A stretch of 64,000 nt of DNA from Acidimicrobiia bacterium (GCA_020850945.1 JADZDR010000061.1:62001-126000), one strand, 5' to 3'. Shown: positions 41,850-50,518, counted from the first letter of the stretch. Notes: generated from the letters alone by a model not told the origin. Numbers and translations: made by a program.

Positions 41850-42656
41850 CTACCAGAGTTGGCGACTCGCGACGTCTGCCGTGGCGGCAGGGTCTGGCGG
41901 GTCGTTGCCGTCGGCGACCGCGAGTGTCTCCAATAAGGTCTCATATTCGGGGTGGTGCATCCCCTCCAGACGCGCGGGACGGAACAGGTCGCCGAACTCG
42001 AGGGGAACGCCGGCGGTGAGAAGGCGCTGCACTGCCCGTGATCTCCCCAGTTCGACCGCCCACTGCAGGGCGAAGACCGCACCGACCGAGGTCACGACAC
42101 CGGGGACCTGGAGCAGCATGTCGACGACCTCCGGGAAGCCACCAGGTGCTGCGAAGCACAGTGCCGTGGCAGCAGCGTCCGCGCTGGCGCCATCGGCGAC
42201 CAGGCGCCGCACGCAGACGGCGTCGCCGGTGCCGGCCGCCTGCGCCAAGGCGGCCTCCATCGCAAAGCCGTGGGGGACGGCAGCCGGACCCGTGACCCAA
42301 GGCGTCGGCCGTTCACAGGGGGGGACGACGTTGACGATGCGCACAGTATCCGGGAAGGCGCGGACCCCGGCGAAGCCGTAGCCGATCGCTGCGACACCGT
42401 CGTCTTCGACGCGCAGCAGCCAGCGGTCCGGCTCGAACGGGTCCTGTTCACCGTAGGCGGCCAGTGTGCCCGAGAGCCGATGGTGTGGACGGAGCGCCGT
42501 CACAGCCGCGGCCATGTCGGCGAGAGCCCCATAGAACTTTTCGCCACCACCCCAGACGATGGCGTCATCGACGATCTTCCATCCCCGACTCTCCAACATG
42601 AGCTGGGTGCCTGGTTCGATCTTGATTCGCCCCTCGAAGTGAGTGCTGTATCCCAC
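41850..42656 (-). CDS. Ankyrin-like protein with N-terminal MGYST-type domain
   Basis: 268 residues. The GTG at 42656 has SD GAGG upstream and lies 4 nt after the stop of the large protein, so the two are coupled. Residues 1-95 (GYSTHFEGRIKIEP, WKIVDDAIVWGGGEKFYGAL, HRLSGTLAAYGEQ) resemble a small family of unknown function by memory. Residues ~130-235 read as ankyrin-like helix pairs (EAALAQAAGTGDAVCVRRLV, ALQWAVELGRSRAVQRLL). Function is unknown. It could be a cognate binding or immunity-type partner of its neighbour, but nothing proves that. Confidence 0.6.
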   Translation of the reverse strand: MGYSTHFEGRIKIEPGTQLMLESRGWKIVDDAIVWGGGEKFYGALADMAAAVTALRPHHRLSGTLAAYGEQDPFEPDRWLLRVEDDGVAAIGYGFAGVRAFPDTVRIVNVVPPCERPTPWVTGPAAVPHGFAMEAALAQAAGTGDAVCVRRLVADGASADAAATALCFAAPGGFPEVVDMLLQVPGVVTSVGAVFALQWAVELGRSRAVQRLLTAGVPLEFGDLFRPARLEGMHHPEYETLLETLAVADGNDPPDPAATADVASRQLW

Positions 42657-42660
42657 AGCT

Positions 42661-44664
42661 TCAGTCCTCCCTCACACGCTGCCACGCGGTGCGGAACAGC
42701 TCGGCCAGCGGCCGCACCGGCAAGAGACGCCCGAGCGGCAACGACGGCCGGCCGTCTGCAGCCAGAATTCCACCGTAGAGCTCGAAACTCGACCGCGCGA
42801 TGCGTTGGCCGCTCTCCGGGAGTTGGAGCACCGGACCCGGCGCCATGAACGTGCCGACATCCCTGCGTCGCGAGAACCGGATGAGTCCAACGGCATCCAA
42901 CGCGTCCGCGGCAGCCACCACACGATCAGCTTCCCAGCCATTCCAGCGGCACACCCACGTGTCGGTCACGGACGGCAGCGCGAGCACCTGCAGCCACAGC
43001 ACAGTCGTATCGGGCGACAACCCTGTGGCAGCGGACGCCTCATCCACGATGTCGGGAGCTGACATCGTCGGATCCGCCAGATACCGGCCCGAGGGTAAGT
43101 CCGCGGCGGCACTCTCCGCGGCCAGCGCCATGTAGCTGGTCTGGCGGACGGCCCGGACCACGCGGGCGAGATCGTCGGACTTGGGGTCGCCTACGCCACC
43201 TTTGCCCACCGCGGCCGGCCGCAGGAAGATCGCCCCGGCACCGCCAAAGCCACTTCGGGCAAGCACTCGTGCGCCGACATCGACCCGCTCTCCCCGTCCG
43301 TCGGCGAACTGCTGTATGGGCCCGAACTCAGACAGCGGCTCGGTCAGCGCGGTCGTCACGCCGACATCGAGCATCAAGCCGGGCTCACCCAAACAGGCCA
43401 CAAGGGCAGCGACGTGTTCCGGCAGACGCCGCAGGGCTGTTGCCTCCCCCGGCAACAGCAACGTCAACGCAGAGACCGCACGCGCGAGGCTCACGATGTC
43501 CTCCACCGTTGGCCCACCGGACACGGCCGGCCACAAGCCGCCGCGCAACACGAGTTCGCTCATCCGATCCCCTCGCAGGACCGGCCCGGCCGTCATCCGC
43601 TCGAGAAGACTTGCAGCACTGGTCTGGTGGTATGTCGGTCCGAACACGAGCTGATCGAGTGTGTCGACGACCGCTCCATCAAATGGCGTCCGGGTACCCA
43701 CGACAGCTGCCCAGACCGCAGCGAACCTGGCGACCGGCGAGGGCTTGCCCTGGAGAGGATCCCACAGCTCCTCGGGGGATCTCCCGAATGCGAGGTCGGT
43801 GATCGTGAGCCGTTCGAACACGCCGAGCGCGGCTGTCGTGCGGTCGACCCGATCGCCTGCCGTCTCGGAGATCCCCAGACGGTCCCGCAACCCAGCCCGC
43901 CGGGTGGGACCAGCCGCGACATGGACCTCCTCGCCACCTGCGATCGCGAACGCCACCTCGACGGCGTCCGACTCCGTTGGACGGGCCGTCACCGCCGGCA
44001 TCCCCACCCAGGCAACGACCGCCTCCTCGGAAGTCATCCCGGTCAGGGTCGCCAGCGAGTGCGCGACGGCCGAGCCAGCCGGGACCTCGCCCCGCAACTC
44101 GGCCAACTGCAGGAAAGCTCGGATCTCTGTTGCCGGCCACACGCGGACGGCGTTCGTGGTCTGCGCCGTCCAACCCACCGGGAGCCGATCACCCCGGCCG
44201 ATCCCCAGCACCCACGCCGTGGCGCTCCCATGCAGTGGCCGGCAGAAGAAGACGCTGTCCGCGACACGTCTGACTCCTCCCACGATCGGCGTCTCGGCCG
44301 CGACCGTCAGGAAGCGCACACTGCGGGTGTGATCAGCAAAGACCGTGTCCGCCAGGATCGCGAGGAACCGCCGGAGCACAACACGATCTGCAGGCGGCGT
44401 GCCCGCAGCGCAGGCCGCCCAACCGACCGCGCGCGGCCAGCCCACCAACAGCTCCCAGGGCAGGTTTCCCACCGGGACTGCCGGCACCTCCTCCCCACGT
44501 ACGGCCGCATCCACCGCCCGCAACTGGCCGACGGGATCACCCCAATATTCCGGGGAGTGCGTAACCGCATGCGTCGCGAGCGCGGCGACCCGGACCACCG
44601 AACCGAAGATTCCACCAACGGATCGGGCCAACTCCATTCCGCCGACCGTTTCTGTACCCGGCAT
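42661..44664 (-). CDS. Large protein of unknown function
   Basis: 667 residues from the ATG at 44664, which has SD GGGAG 8 nt before; a longer frame from 44721 lacks an SD. There is no signal peptide or membrane helix. It is rich in Ala, Val and Trp, with a helical middle and a C-terminal part containing LWLQVLALPSVTDTWVCRW and LLPVRPLAELFRTAWQRV. I do not recognise the family, and no catalytic motif is evident. It is followed at once by the ankyrin-like gene. Codon use is slightly less GC-extreme than its neighbours. It may be an island, but no integrase or repeat marks an edge. Confidence 0.65.
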   Translation of the reverse strand: MPGTETVGGMELARSVGGIFGSVVRVAALATHAVTHSPEYWGDPVGQLRAVDAAVRGEEVPAVPVGNLPWELLVGWPRAVGWAACAAGTPPADRVVLRRFLAILADTVFADHTRSVRFLTVAAETPIVGGVRRVADSVFFCRPLHGSATAWVLGIGRGDRLPVGWTAQTTNAVRVWPATEIRAFLQLAELRGEVPAGSAVAHSLATLTGMTSEEAVVAWVGMPAVTARPTESDAVEVAFAIAGGEEVHVAAGPTRRAGLRDRLGISETAGDRVDRTTAALGVFERLTITDLAFGRSPEELWDPLQGKPSPVARFAAVWAAVVGTRTPFDGAVVDTLDQLVFGPTYHQTSAASLLERMTAGPVLRGDRMSELVLRGGLWPAVSGGPTVEDIVSLARAVSALTLLLPGEATALRRLPEHVAALVACLGEPGLMLDVGVTTALTEPLSEFGPIQQFADGRGERVDVGARVLARSGFGGAGAIFLRPAAVGKGGVGDPKSDDLARVVRAVRQTSYMALAAESAAADLPSGRYLADPTMSAPDIVDEASAATGLSPDTTVLWLQVLALPSVTDTWVCRWNGWEADRVVAAADALDAVGLIRFSRRRDVGTFMAPGPVLQLPESGQRIARSSFELYGGILAADGRPSLPLGRLLPVRPLAELFRTAWQRVRED

Positions 44665-44803
44665 CGTCGAATCTCCCAAGCCCCATGCGTACCAGAGAAC
44701 GTAGCCCATCTGCGACATCACACACCCGGACAGATCCGCAGGTGCGTCGCTGTCGACGATCGCCGGAGACGAACCGGGTACCCCACGGAGGACCCAGAGG
44801 CTT

Positions 44804-44823
44804 GAAACCGACCGGTTGGTATG
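44804..44823. promoter_or_regulatory. TetR-type palindrome (GAAACCGACC/GGTTGGTATG)
   Basis: The arms match in 7 of 10 positions around a centre at 44813/44814, with core ACCGACCGGTTGGT. It overlaps a possible -10 region (TATGTT) and ends 13 bp before the TetR ATG. It resembles autoregulatory elements of TetR or butyrolactone-receptor-like proteins. It may also act on the divergent large-protein gene. Confidence 0.55.
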
Positions 44824-44836
44824 TTAGTCTGGAGAC

Positions 44837-45448
44837 ATGGCTCACCAGCAGGCACGGGCGCAGGCAACCCGGCTGAAGATCCTCGAGGCGGCGGCCGCCG
44901 CGTTCGCCCGCAACGGCCTCGGGGGCACCTCGCTCAACGCGCTCGTCCGTGAGAGCGGGCTCACGAAGGGGGCCTTCTACTTCCACTTCGACTCGAAGGA
45001 GGATCTCGCCCTCGCCGCGTTCAGGCTCAAGCAGGAACAGCTCGTCGCAGGCATGCAGGCGGCCGTCCCGGCCGACGCGGACGCGCTCGAGACGCTCGTG
45101 GCCATGCTGCGGGCCAGGGTCAGGCTCCTCGAGGAGGACCGCTCCCTGCGCTGCGTGCTCACCCTCGGTCAGGAGTTGCGCGTGGATGCCGATCCCACCG
45201 ATCAGTACGCGGGGTTCCAGGAGCTCGCGCTCGGGACGTTCACCGATCTGATCGCCCGCGGCCGCGGGGACGGGTCGATTCGGGACGACATCGACCCCCC
45301 TCGGTACGCGTGGCTCGCATTCGCGGCGCTGATCGGCATGGACGCCCTGTCGGAGCTCATGACCGGCGGGAAGGACCTCGAGGCACGCAACGAGGATCTC
45401 ATCGAGCTGCTCGAAGGTGCGCTCGGACCGCGACGACATCACCTCTAG
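44837..45448 (+). CDS. TetR-family transcriptional regulator (butyrolactone-receptor-like N-terminus)
   Basis: 203 residues from the ATG at 44837. The N-terminal helix-turn-helix reads ILEAAAAAFARNGLGGTSLN, then VRESGLTKGAFYFHFDSKED, a pattern shared with ScbR/ArpA-like proteins. The C-terminal ligand domain is divergent, so the ligand is unknown. Its own promoter carries a palindrome. The hemerythrin-like gene follows 49 bp downstream on the same strand and is the likely target or operon mate. Confidence 0.9.
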   Translation: MAHQQARAQATRLKILEAAAAAFARNGLGGTSLNALVRESGLTKGAFYFHFDSKEDLALAAFRLKQEQLVAGMQAAVPADADALETLVAMLRARVRLLEEDRSLRCVLTLGQELRVDADPTDQYAGFQELALGTFTDLIARGRGDGSIRDDIDPPRYAWLAFAALIGMDALSELMTGGKDLEARNEDLIELLEGALGPRRHHL

Positions 45449-45497
45449 ATCTTGCACCGGCACAGGGCCGGGCAGGTGACGACACAGGAGAAGGAAC

Positions 45498-46211
45498 ATG
45501 GTGACGACAACCGAGCTGAACACGCGCGCCGCGACACCGGATGGTGACCCGGGCGAGGCCGCGCGCGACGACCTGTTGGTGCTCATCCACAAGGCACTGC
45601 GTTACGGCCTGTTCCAGGTGGTGATCGAGGCAGGCGCGACCGACTGGACCGATGCTGGCAGCGTCGCGGTCCTACGAGTGCGCTGGGACACCGTCGAGCA
45701 CCTCATCCACACACATGCCGGGCACGAAGACCGCCACATCTTCGCCCTCCTCGAAACCAAGCAGCCGGGAAGCGTGGGGCGTCTCGGTATCGGCCACACC
45801 GTGGTCGAGCACGATCTCGACCGCGCATCGGCGGCCATGCACAAGGCCTTCGACGCACGGACTCCGCAAGCCGGGCTCACCGCATACCGAGTGTTGAACA
45901 GCTTCGTGGCAACGGCGATGTCCCACTTCGCCGACGAGGAACCCGCCGTCATGGAGGAAATCTGGAGCACGTGCACGGACGAGGAGATCGCGGCCTGCCG
46001 GGCCGCGTTCATGGCCGAGATAACACCGGATGACGCCATCTCGACCTACGAGCTCATGTTCCCCGCCGTCCCCGTCGCCGAACTCGCCGAGCTGCTCGGT
46101 ACCGTGCAGGCGGCAGCTCCGGCACCACTGTTCGACTCATTGCTCGATGTCGCCGAGCGCACCCTGACCCCGTCTGCATGGAAGCGACTCCGGAACCGCC
46201 TCGACCGCTGA
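45498..46211 (+). CDS. Hemerythrin-like (HHE) domain protein
   Basis: 237 residues; SD GGAG precedes the ATG. It is helical, with spaced His/Glu/Asp suggestive of a diiron hemerythrin: LIHKALRYGL, HLIHTHAGHEDRHIFALLE, HTVVEHDLDR and SHFADEEPAVMEEIW. Cytoplasmic; it could sense or store O2 or iron. The assignment is by motif, and the exact ligands need a model. It follows the TetR gene in the same direction. Its stop lies 6 bp before the 3' end of the convergent tRNA. Confidence 0.72.
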   Translation: MVTTTELNTRAATPDGDPGEAARDDLLVLIHKALRYGLFQVVIEAGATDWTDAGSVAVLRVRWDTVEHLIHTHAGHEDRHIFALLETKQPGSVGRLGIGHTVVEHDLDRASAAMHKAFDARTPQAGLTAYRVLNSFVATAMSHFADEEPAVMEEIWSTCTDEEIAACRAAFMAEITPDDAISTYELMFPAVPVAELAELLGTVQAAAPAPLFDSLLDVAERTLTPSAWKRLRNRLDR

Positions 46212-46217
46212 CACGGG

Positions 46218-46291
46218 TGGGGCTGCAGGGACTCGAACCCTGGACCGACGGATTATGAGTCCGCTGCTCTGACCAACTGAGCTACAGCCCC
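46218..46291 (-). tRNA. tRNA with CAU anticodon (elongator Met or Ile2)
   Basis: 74 nt, minus strand. Acceptor GGGGCTG pairs with CAGCCCC; D-stem GCTC/GAGC; anticodon stem GCGGA/TCCGT around loop CTCATAA; T-stem CAGGG/CCCTG around TTCGAGT; discriminator A. CCA is not encoded. CAU may be read as Met (elongator) or, after lysidine modification, Ile. The anticodon stem lacks the three G-C pairs of an initiator, so initiator Met is excluded. Choosing between Met and Ile2 needs an identity model. Confidence 0.92.
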
Positions 46292-46341
46292 AGGGCCCAG
46301 ACCCTACTCCCGCACCCACCCACGACTCCTGCGGCCCCCCG

Positions 46342-46428
46342 TTCTTGCGCGCGAACCGCGTCCCTGCGCGCGAACTGCCATCAGCGGGACGCGAATCGCG
46401 CGCAAGGTCGCGATCCGCGCGCAAGAAG
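46342..46428. repeat. Nested palindrome of four TGCGCGCGA-type units
   Basis: Four related units lie at 46342-46360 and 46362-46379 (forward), and 46391-46407 and 46410-46428 (inverted). The outer pair shares a perfect TTCTTGCGCGCG arm; GCGGCCCC blocks also pair outside it (46331 and 46437 ends). It lies between the tRNA and the 3' end of the GH5 gene. It could terminate GH5 or bind a protein. The rest of the gap shows no gene. Confidence 0.65.
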
Positions 46429-46478
46429 GACGGGGCCGCTCTGGGCCGTGGCACGCAAGGCCGAGCTCGATTCGAAGC

Positions 46479-47888
46479 TCAGTTCGGAGTGATCGTGATC
46501 GTGTGCTCGGCCTGGGCCGGGTCCGTCGTCACCTCGAGGATCTGACGTGCGGCGTCCCAGACCGACGACCACGAGCCGTCGGGATCGCTGCACGAGACCG
46601 TGAACCCCTCCGGGTAGTGGCGCGCCTCGGGAACGAAGATCTCCGTGGGGGCGGTGACACCCGTCTCGGCGAAGCTGACCTCGAACACCCGCGTCGCCAC
46701 GTCGTAGTCACGGTGCAGGGGTCGGCCCGCGATGGCGCGGGCGTACGTGCGCACGAGTGTGCCGACCACCTCATGCTCCTCGCGGTCGGTGCCGACGAGG
46801 CCCCAGCAGCCGTCGCAGATCTCGTAGCTCCACCACGTCCAGCCGCTCGTCACGTCCTCGGCCATGTCGAGCACGTCCGAGGTCCACGGCGGTGCGCTCG
46901 AACCTCCGCGGCCGAACTCGCCGATGAGCATCGGCATCGGGCCCCGGTTGATCTCGGACACCCGGCTCTGCGCCCAGAAGTCGATGAACGTCGTGTCGCC
47001 GTTGTACTCGCCCCCCAGATCGACGTCGGGTGTGTAGAGATGCGGGTAGTACGCGACGCGGGCCTCACCCTCCCGCGGGTCGACCAGGGTGCCGAGGCGA
47101 AGTGACGACTTCACACCCTGGTTCGCCCCGAACGACTTCGGCTCGACGAAGACCCAGCCGTCCATGTCGACCTCACGGATCGCGTCGATCACGTCCTGGT
47201 AGAAGGGCGTGAGGACGTTGTTCTCGAAACCTGCCCAGCTGCCACCCGGGTACGGCTCGTTGAGGATGTCGTAGCCGAGCAGGGCAGGGTCACCCGCGAA
47301 GCGGTCGGCGACATGGCGCCACATCGCCACGAAGTGCTCGCGCACGTCGGCATTCGCACCCGCCGTCTTCCAGAAGTTGGCGAAGGCGATGTTCACGGCC
47401 GGCTGGAGGTAGTTGAGCCACCACGGCTCGAAGGGGGGCAGGACAGGCACCCCGTTCGTGCGCGTCGCCCACGCGGGCGCGCCGTTGCCGCCCACCGCCG
47501 GACCGTAGACGTCCTGGTGCATGTCGAGGATCACGTACACGCCGGCGTCCTCGAACCAGCGCATGCGCTCGGCCACGGCGTCGAGGTAGGCCTCGTCGTA
47601 CACGCCCGGCTCTGGCTCGATCGCGTCCCACTGCACGAGGACACGTGCGACGTTCATGCCCCAGTCGGCATACCCCATGCGGAGGACGTCGTCGCGGGTG
47701 TGGTCGGGCATGGGCAGCGAGCTGTTCTTCGCCCCGGACGACACGTTGGCACCGTGCAGGACGAGGGCACGACCCTCGCCGTCGGTGATGTAACGCATGT
47801 CCGTGGGGATCTCGTACTCGCAGGCGGACAGCAGCGTCGCTGCGAGAAGGATCGCTGCAAGAAGAGTTCCCAGTCGTCTCGGCCCCAC
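46479..47888 (-). CDS. GH5-family glycosidase lipoprotein (endoglycoceramidase-like)
   Basis: 469 residues. The GTG at 47888 gives a lipoprotein signal with lipobox LLSAC. A TIM-barrel GH5 is evident: VLHGANVSSGAK, NVARVLVQWDAIEP, ILDMHQDVYGP, general acid in DILNEPYPGG and nucleophile in MLIGEFGRGG. The insertions and a C-terminal beta-sandwich (~385-469) resemble endoglycoceramidases, which cut glycolipid sugars outside the cell. The specificity is inferred. A perfect CCCACGTGGG overlaps the start (47884-47893), sharing the core of the dispersed palindromes. Confidence 0.9.
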   Translation of the reverse strand: MGPRRLGTLLAAILLAATLLSACEYEIPTDMRYITDGEGRALVLHGANVSSGAKNSSLPMPDHTRDDVLRMGYADWGMNVARVLVQWDAIEPEPGVYDEAYLDAVAERMRWFEDAGVYVILDMHQDVYGPAVGGNGAPAWATRTNGVPVLPPFEPWWLNYLQPAVNIAFANFWKTAGANADVREHFVAMWRHVADRFAGDPALLGYDILNEPYPGGSWAGFENNVLTPFYQDVIDAIREVDMDGWVFVEPKSFGANQGVKSSLRLGTLVDPREGEARVAYYPHLYTPDVDLGGEYNGDTTFIDFWAQSRVSEINRGPMPMLIGEFGRGGSSAPPWTSDVLDMAEDVTSGWTWWSYEICDGCWGLVGTDREEHEVVGTLVRTYARAIAGRPLHRDYDVATRVFEVSFAETGVTAPTEIFVPEARHYPEGFTVSCSDPDGSWSSVWDAARQILEVTTDPAQAEHTITITPN

Positions 47889-47934
47889 GTGGGAACCCTA
47901 ACACGCAGTACCCGCCCAGATCACACCCGGATTC

Positions 47935-48768
47935 CTAGATGGCGAGCAGCTCCGAGACTCCGTAGACCACTGCTACGACGGCGAGAAAGCCTCCGAACAT
48001 GCGACGTACCGTGCCGGCACGGGCACCGATCGTGATGCGTGACCCGATACTCGCCCCGGGAACCGTCCCAAGCATGAGGAGCACCGCCCACACCCAGTCG
48101 ATGTGGCCGAGGGCGGCGTGCACGACGAGCGCAGGCAGGGCGAGGATGCCAACGGCGACGAGGCTCGATGCGACAGCGGTCTTCACCGGCACGCGCAGCA
48201 CGGTGACGAACGCGGGCACCATGAGGATCCCTCCCCCTACCCCGAGCAGTCCGGCGAGAGTGCCTGCGGCAGCACCGCTCGCGAGGATCGCCGGCAGGCC
48301 GATCCGCACACGGGCAGGAGCCCGCGTGGCGAGTCCGACCCCACCGGATACGGGGAGTGGGCCGGAGGCATCGTTCGCGTCGCCTTCCGGTTCCGCCGGC
48401 TCCGATGTCGGATCGCGCAACATGCGGACACCGCTGAACGCGAGAAGGCAGGCCGTCACAACCATCAGGACGTGGGCGTCGATCCACTTCGTGCTCCATG
48501 CGCCGAGGGCCGCGAAGACAGCGCCCGACGCACCGGCACCCAGGCCGAGCCGCCAGTCGACGAGCCCGGCACGGGCGTACCGGATCGATCCCGTGACGGC
48601 GCCGGGGATGATCGCCGGGATAGTCGTGCCGAGAGCCGTGGGAGCCGAGGCACCCATGGCTCGAATGCCGGGGGTCGTGATCGCGGCGCCGCCCACACCG
48701 AACATGCCCGAGAGCACCCCGGCCAGGACGCCGATGCCGACCACGCCCAGGATCGTGAGCACACTCAT
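47935..48768 (-). CDS. TauE/SafE-family membrane permease
   Basis: 277 residues from the ATG at 48768. About eight membrane helices, with the family start GIGVLAGVLSGMFGVGGAAI and the mid-protein repeat GTLAGLLGVGGGILMVPAF. These proteins move sulfite, sulfonates or small organic acids across the inner membrane. It is divergent from maleylacetate reductase, with a 149-bp gap holding AT-rich promoter-like sequence, so export or uptake linked to aromatic breakdown is possible. Substrate unknown. An upstream in-frame start at 48810 lacks an SD. Confidence 0.9.
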   Translation of the reverse strand: MSVLTILGVVGIGVLAGVLSGMFGVGGAAITTPGIRAMGASAPTALGTTIPAIIPGAVTGSIRYARAGLVDWRLGLGAGASGAVFAALGAWSTKWIDAHVLMVVTACLLAFSGVRMLRDPTSEPAEPEGDANDASGPLPVSGGVGLATRAPARVRIGLPAILASGAAAGTLAGLLGVGGGILMVPAFVTVLRVPVKTAVASSLVAVGILALPALVVHAALGHIDWVWAVLLMLGTVPGASIGSRITIGARAGTVRRMFGGFLAVVAVVYGVSELLAI

Positions 48769-48818
48769 GTGGACATCTTCGCCTGTCACCGGATATGCCG
48801 TCAAAGACATCTTGGATA

Positions 48819-48828
48819 GATCTGATAT
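48819..48828. promoter_or_regulatory. GATCTGATAT site in the TauE/maleylacetate reductase divergent gap
   Basis: The 10-mer GATCTGATAT lies in an AT-rich stretch 50 bp from the TauE start and 90 bp from the maleylacetate reductase start. The same 10-mer recurs at 50598-50607 before the LysR gene. It is a candidate half-site for that LysR protein. The site itself could be chance. Confidence 0.3.
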
Positions 48829-48917
48829 AACAGTACGGCATCTAAGCTGGTAACCGATCGGGAACACGCAACCTCGCGCGCGGTGACCGGCCGAGACCGA
48901 TCGTGTAGACATGCCCG

Positions 48918-49982
48918 ATGGAGTCCTTCGTCGAGGAGTCCGCCGGGGGGCGAGTCGTCTTCGGCGCCGGCCGCGTCGCCGACGTCGCAGACGAGGTGGA
49001 CAGGCTGGCCCTGCGGCGCGTGTTCCTGATCACGAGCCCGAGCAGCCGGCCGACGGGGGATCGGATCGGACTCCTCCTCGGAGACCGGGTTGCCGCACGA
49101 TGGAGCGAGGTGCGGGAACACGTTCCGGTCGCTCTCGCCGAGCAGGCCCGCCTGGCTGCCCGCGAGGTTCAGGCCGCCGGGATCGTCGCCGTAGGCGGTG
49201 GGTCCGCGATCGGACTCGCCAAAGCCGTCGCCCTCACCGAACATCTGCCGATCCTCGCCGTGCCGACGACGTACTCGGGATCCGAGATGACACCCATCTG
49301 GGGTCTGACCGGCGAACGCAAGACGACCGGGCGTGACCTCCGCGTGAAGCCTGCGACCGTCGTCTACGACCCCGAGACGACACTCACGCTGCCTGCAGGC
49401 GCGACGGCGACGAGCGCGTTCAACGCCCTCGCCCACTGCGTCGAGGCACTCTACGCACCCGCCGCGAATCCCCAGACGTCCCTTCTCGCCGGCGCGGGCA
49501 TCCGCGCCATCGTCTCCTCGCTTCCCGCGGCCGTGTCAGATCCCGGTGGCATCGAGGCCCGGTCCGAGCTCCTGTACGGCGCATGGCTCGCCGGCGCGAC
49601 GCTCGAACAGGCCGGTACGGCCCTCCATCACAAGCTCTGCCACATCCTCGGTGGATCACACGGCGTGGGTCACGGAGACGCGAACGCCGTCCTGCTCCCC
49701 CATGTCGTCGCGTTCAACGCCCAAGCCGCCGCCGCCGAGCTCGCCCCCCTGCGGGACGCGCTCCACACGGACGATGCGGCCGGGGCGCTCTGGGAACTGG
49801 CACGGACCGCCGGCACACCGGCGAGCCTGCAGGAGCTGGGGGTCGGGGCCGAGGATCTCGACTCCGTCGCGACCCGCGCTGTGGAGGAGACCACGGGGAA
49901 CCCGCGTCCCCTGTCAGTGCCCGCCGTCCGCGCGCTGCTCGACGACGCCTGGTCCGGCCGGCCGCCGCGGTTGCCCGACTGA
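48918..49982 (+). CDS. Maleylacetate reductase (iron-type ADH family)
   Basis: 354 residues. NAD-binding VAVGGGSAIGLAKAVAL and PTTYSGSEMTPIWGLT, then the metal-like region FNALAHCVEALYAP and HHKLCHILGGSHGVGHGDANA. These are the family blocks of maleylacetate reductase, which converts maleylacetate to 3-oxoadipate with NADH in hydroxyquinol, resorcinol or chloroaromatic breakdown. The VOC gene follows 44 bp downstream. No ring-cleaving hydroxyquinol dioxygenase is seen in the window. The ATG at 48918 is in frame and fits. Confidence 0.9.
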   Translation: MESFVEESAGGRVVFGAGRVADVADEVDRLALRRVFLITSPSSRPTGDRIGLLLGDRVAARWSEVREHVPVALAEQARLAAREVQAAGIVAVGGGSAIGLAKAVALTEHLPILAVPTTYSGSEMTPIWGLTGERKTTGRDLRVKPATVVYDPETTLTLPAGATATSAFNALAHCVEALYAPAANPQTSLLAGAGIRAIVSSLPAAVSDPGGIEARSELLYGAWLAGATLEQAGTALHHKLCHILGGSHGVGHGDANAVLLPHVVAFNAQAAAAELAPLRDALHTDDAAGALWELARTAGTPASLQELGVGAEDLDSVATRAVEETTGNPRPLSVPAVRALLDDAWSGRPPRLPD

Positions 49983-50026
49983 CCCATCGGGGGGAGACTG
50001 GTGTCCACGCAGACACGGGGGTTCCG

Positions 50027-50518
50027 ATGCACGACGCAGTCGACAGGTCGACCGAATGGGCGCAACTCCGGGAGCGCCACCTCCTCCCGCGGGCGGACCG
50101 GGCCGCGTCGTCAGCCCGCGGAGTCCACCATGTCGCCCTGCTCTCGGCGAACGTGGAACGCACCATCCACTTCTATCAGGACCTGCTCGAGTTCCCACTC
50201 ACCGAACTCTTCGAGAACCGCGACTACGAGGGCTCGACGCACTTCTTCTTCGATATCGGCAACGGCAACGCCCTCGCCTTCTTCGACTTCCCGGGTCTCG
50301 ATCTCGGACCGTACGAGGAGGTGCTGGGCGGCCTGCATCACCTCGCGATCTCGGTCGAGCCCGCGAGATGGGCTCACCTCAAGGCCAAGCTCGACACCGA
50401 AGGTATCGCCTACGCCCACGTCAGTGGGTCGTCCATCTACTTCCGGGGTCCCGACGGGGAGAGGCTCGAGCTCATCTCGGATCCGCTGGGCGAGATGTAC
50501 GGGTCGCCCGTGAACTGA
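50027..50518 (+). CDS. VOC-superfamily protein (dioxygenase/lyase-like)
   Basis: 163 residues from the ATG at 50027. It has one complete VOC module: ARGVHHVALLSANVERTIHF (first His), GGLHHLAIS (second His) and GERLELISDP (Glu), a typical 2-His-1-Glu metal site. A single module is short for extradiol dioxygenase, so isomerase, epimerase or an unclassified function is possible. Cotranscribed with maleylacetate reductase, it could process a ring-cleavage intermediate. LysR follows 125 bp downstream. Confidence 0.8.
   Translation: MHDAVDRSTEWAQLRERHLLPRADRAASSARGVHHVALLSANVERTIHFYQDLLEFPLTELFENRDYEGSTHFFFDIGNGNALAFFDFPGLDLGPYEEVLGGLHHLAISVEPARWAHLKAKLDTEGIAYAHVSGSSIYFRGPDGERLELISDPLGEMYGSPVN

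Noticed and set aside
46218-46291. Initiator tRNA-Met
   Set aside because: The anticodon stem lacks the three G-C pairs and the acceptor end is fully paired.
41742-46300. Genomic island bounded by the tRNA
   Set aside because: No integrase, no direct repeat of the tRNA 3' end and no mobile gene is visible.
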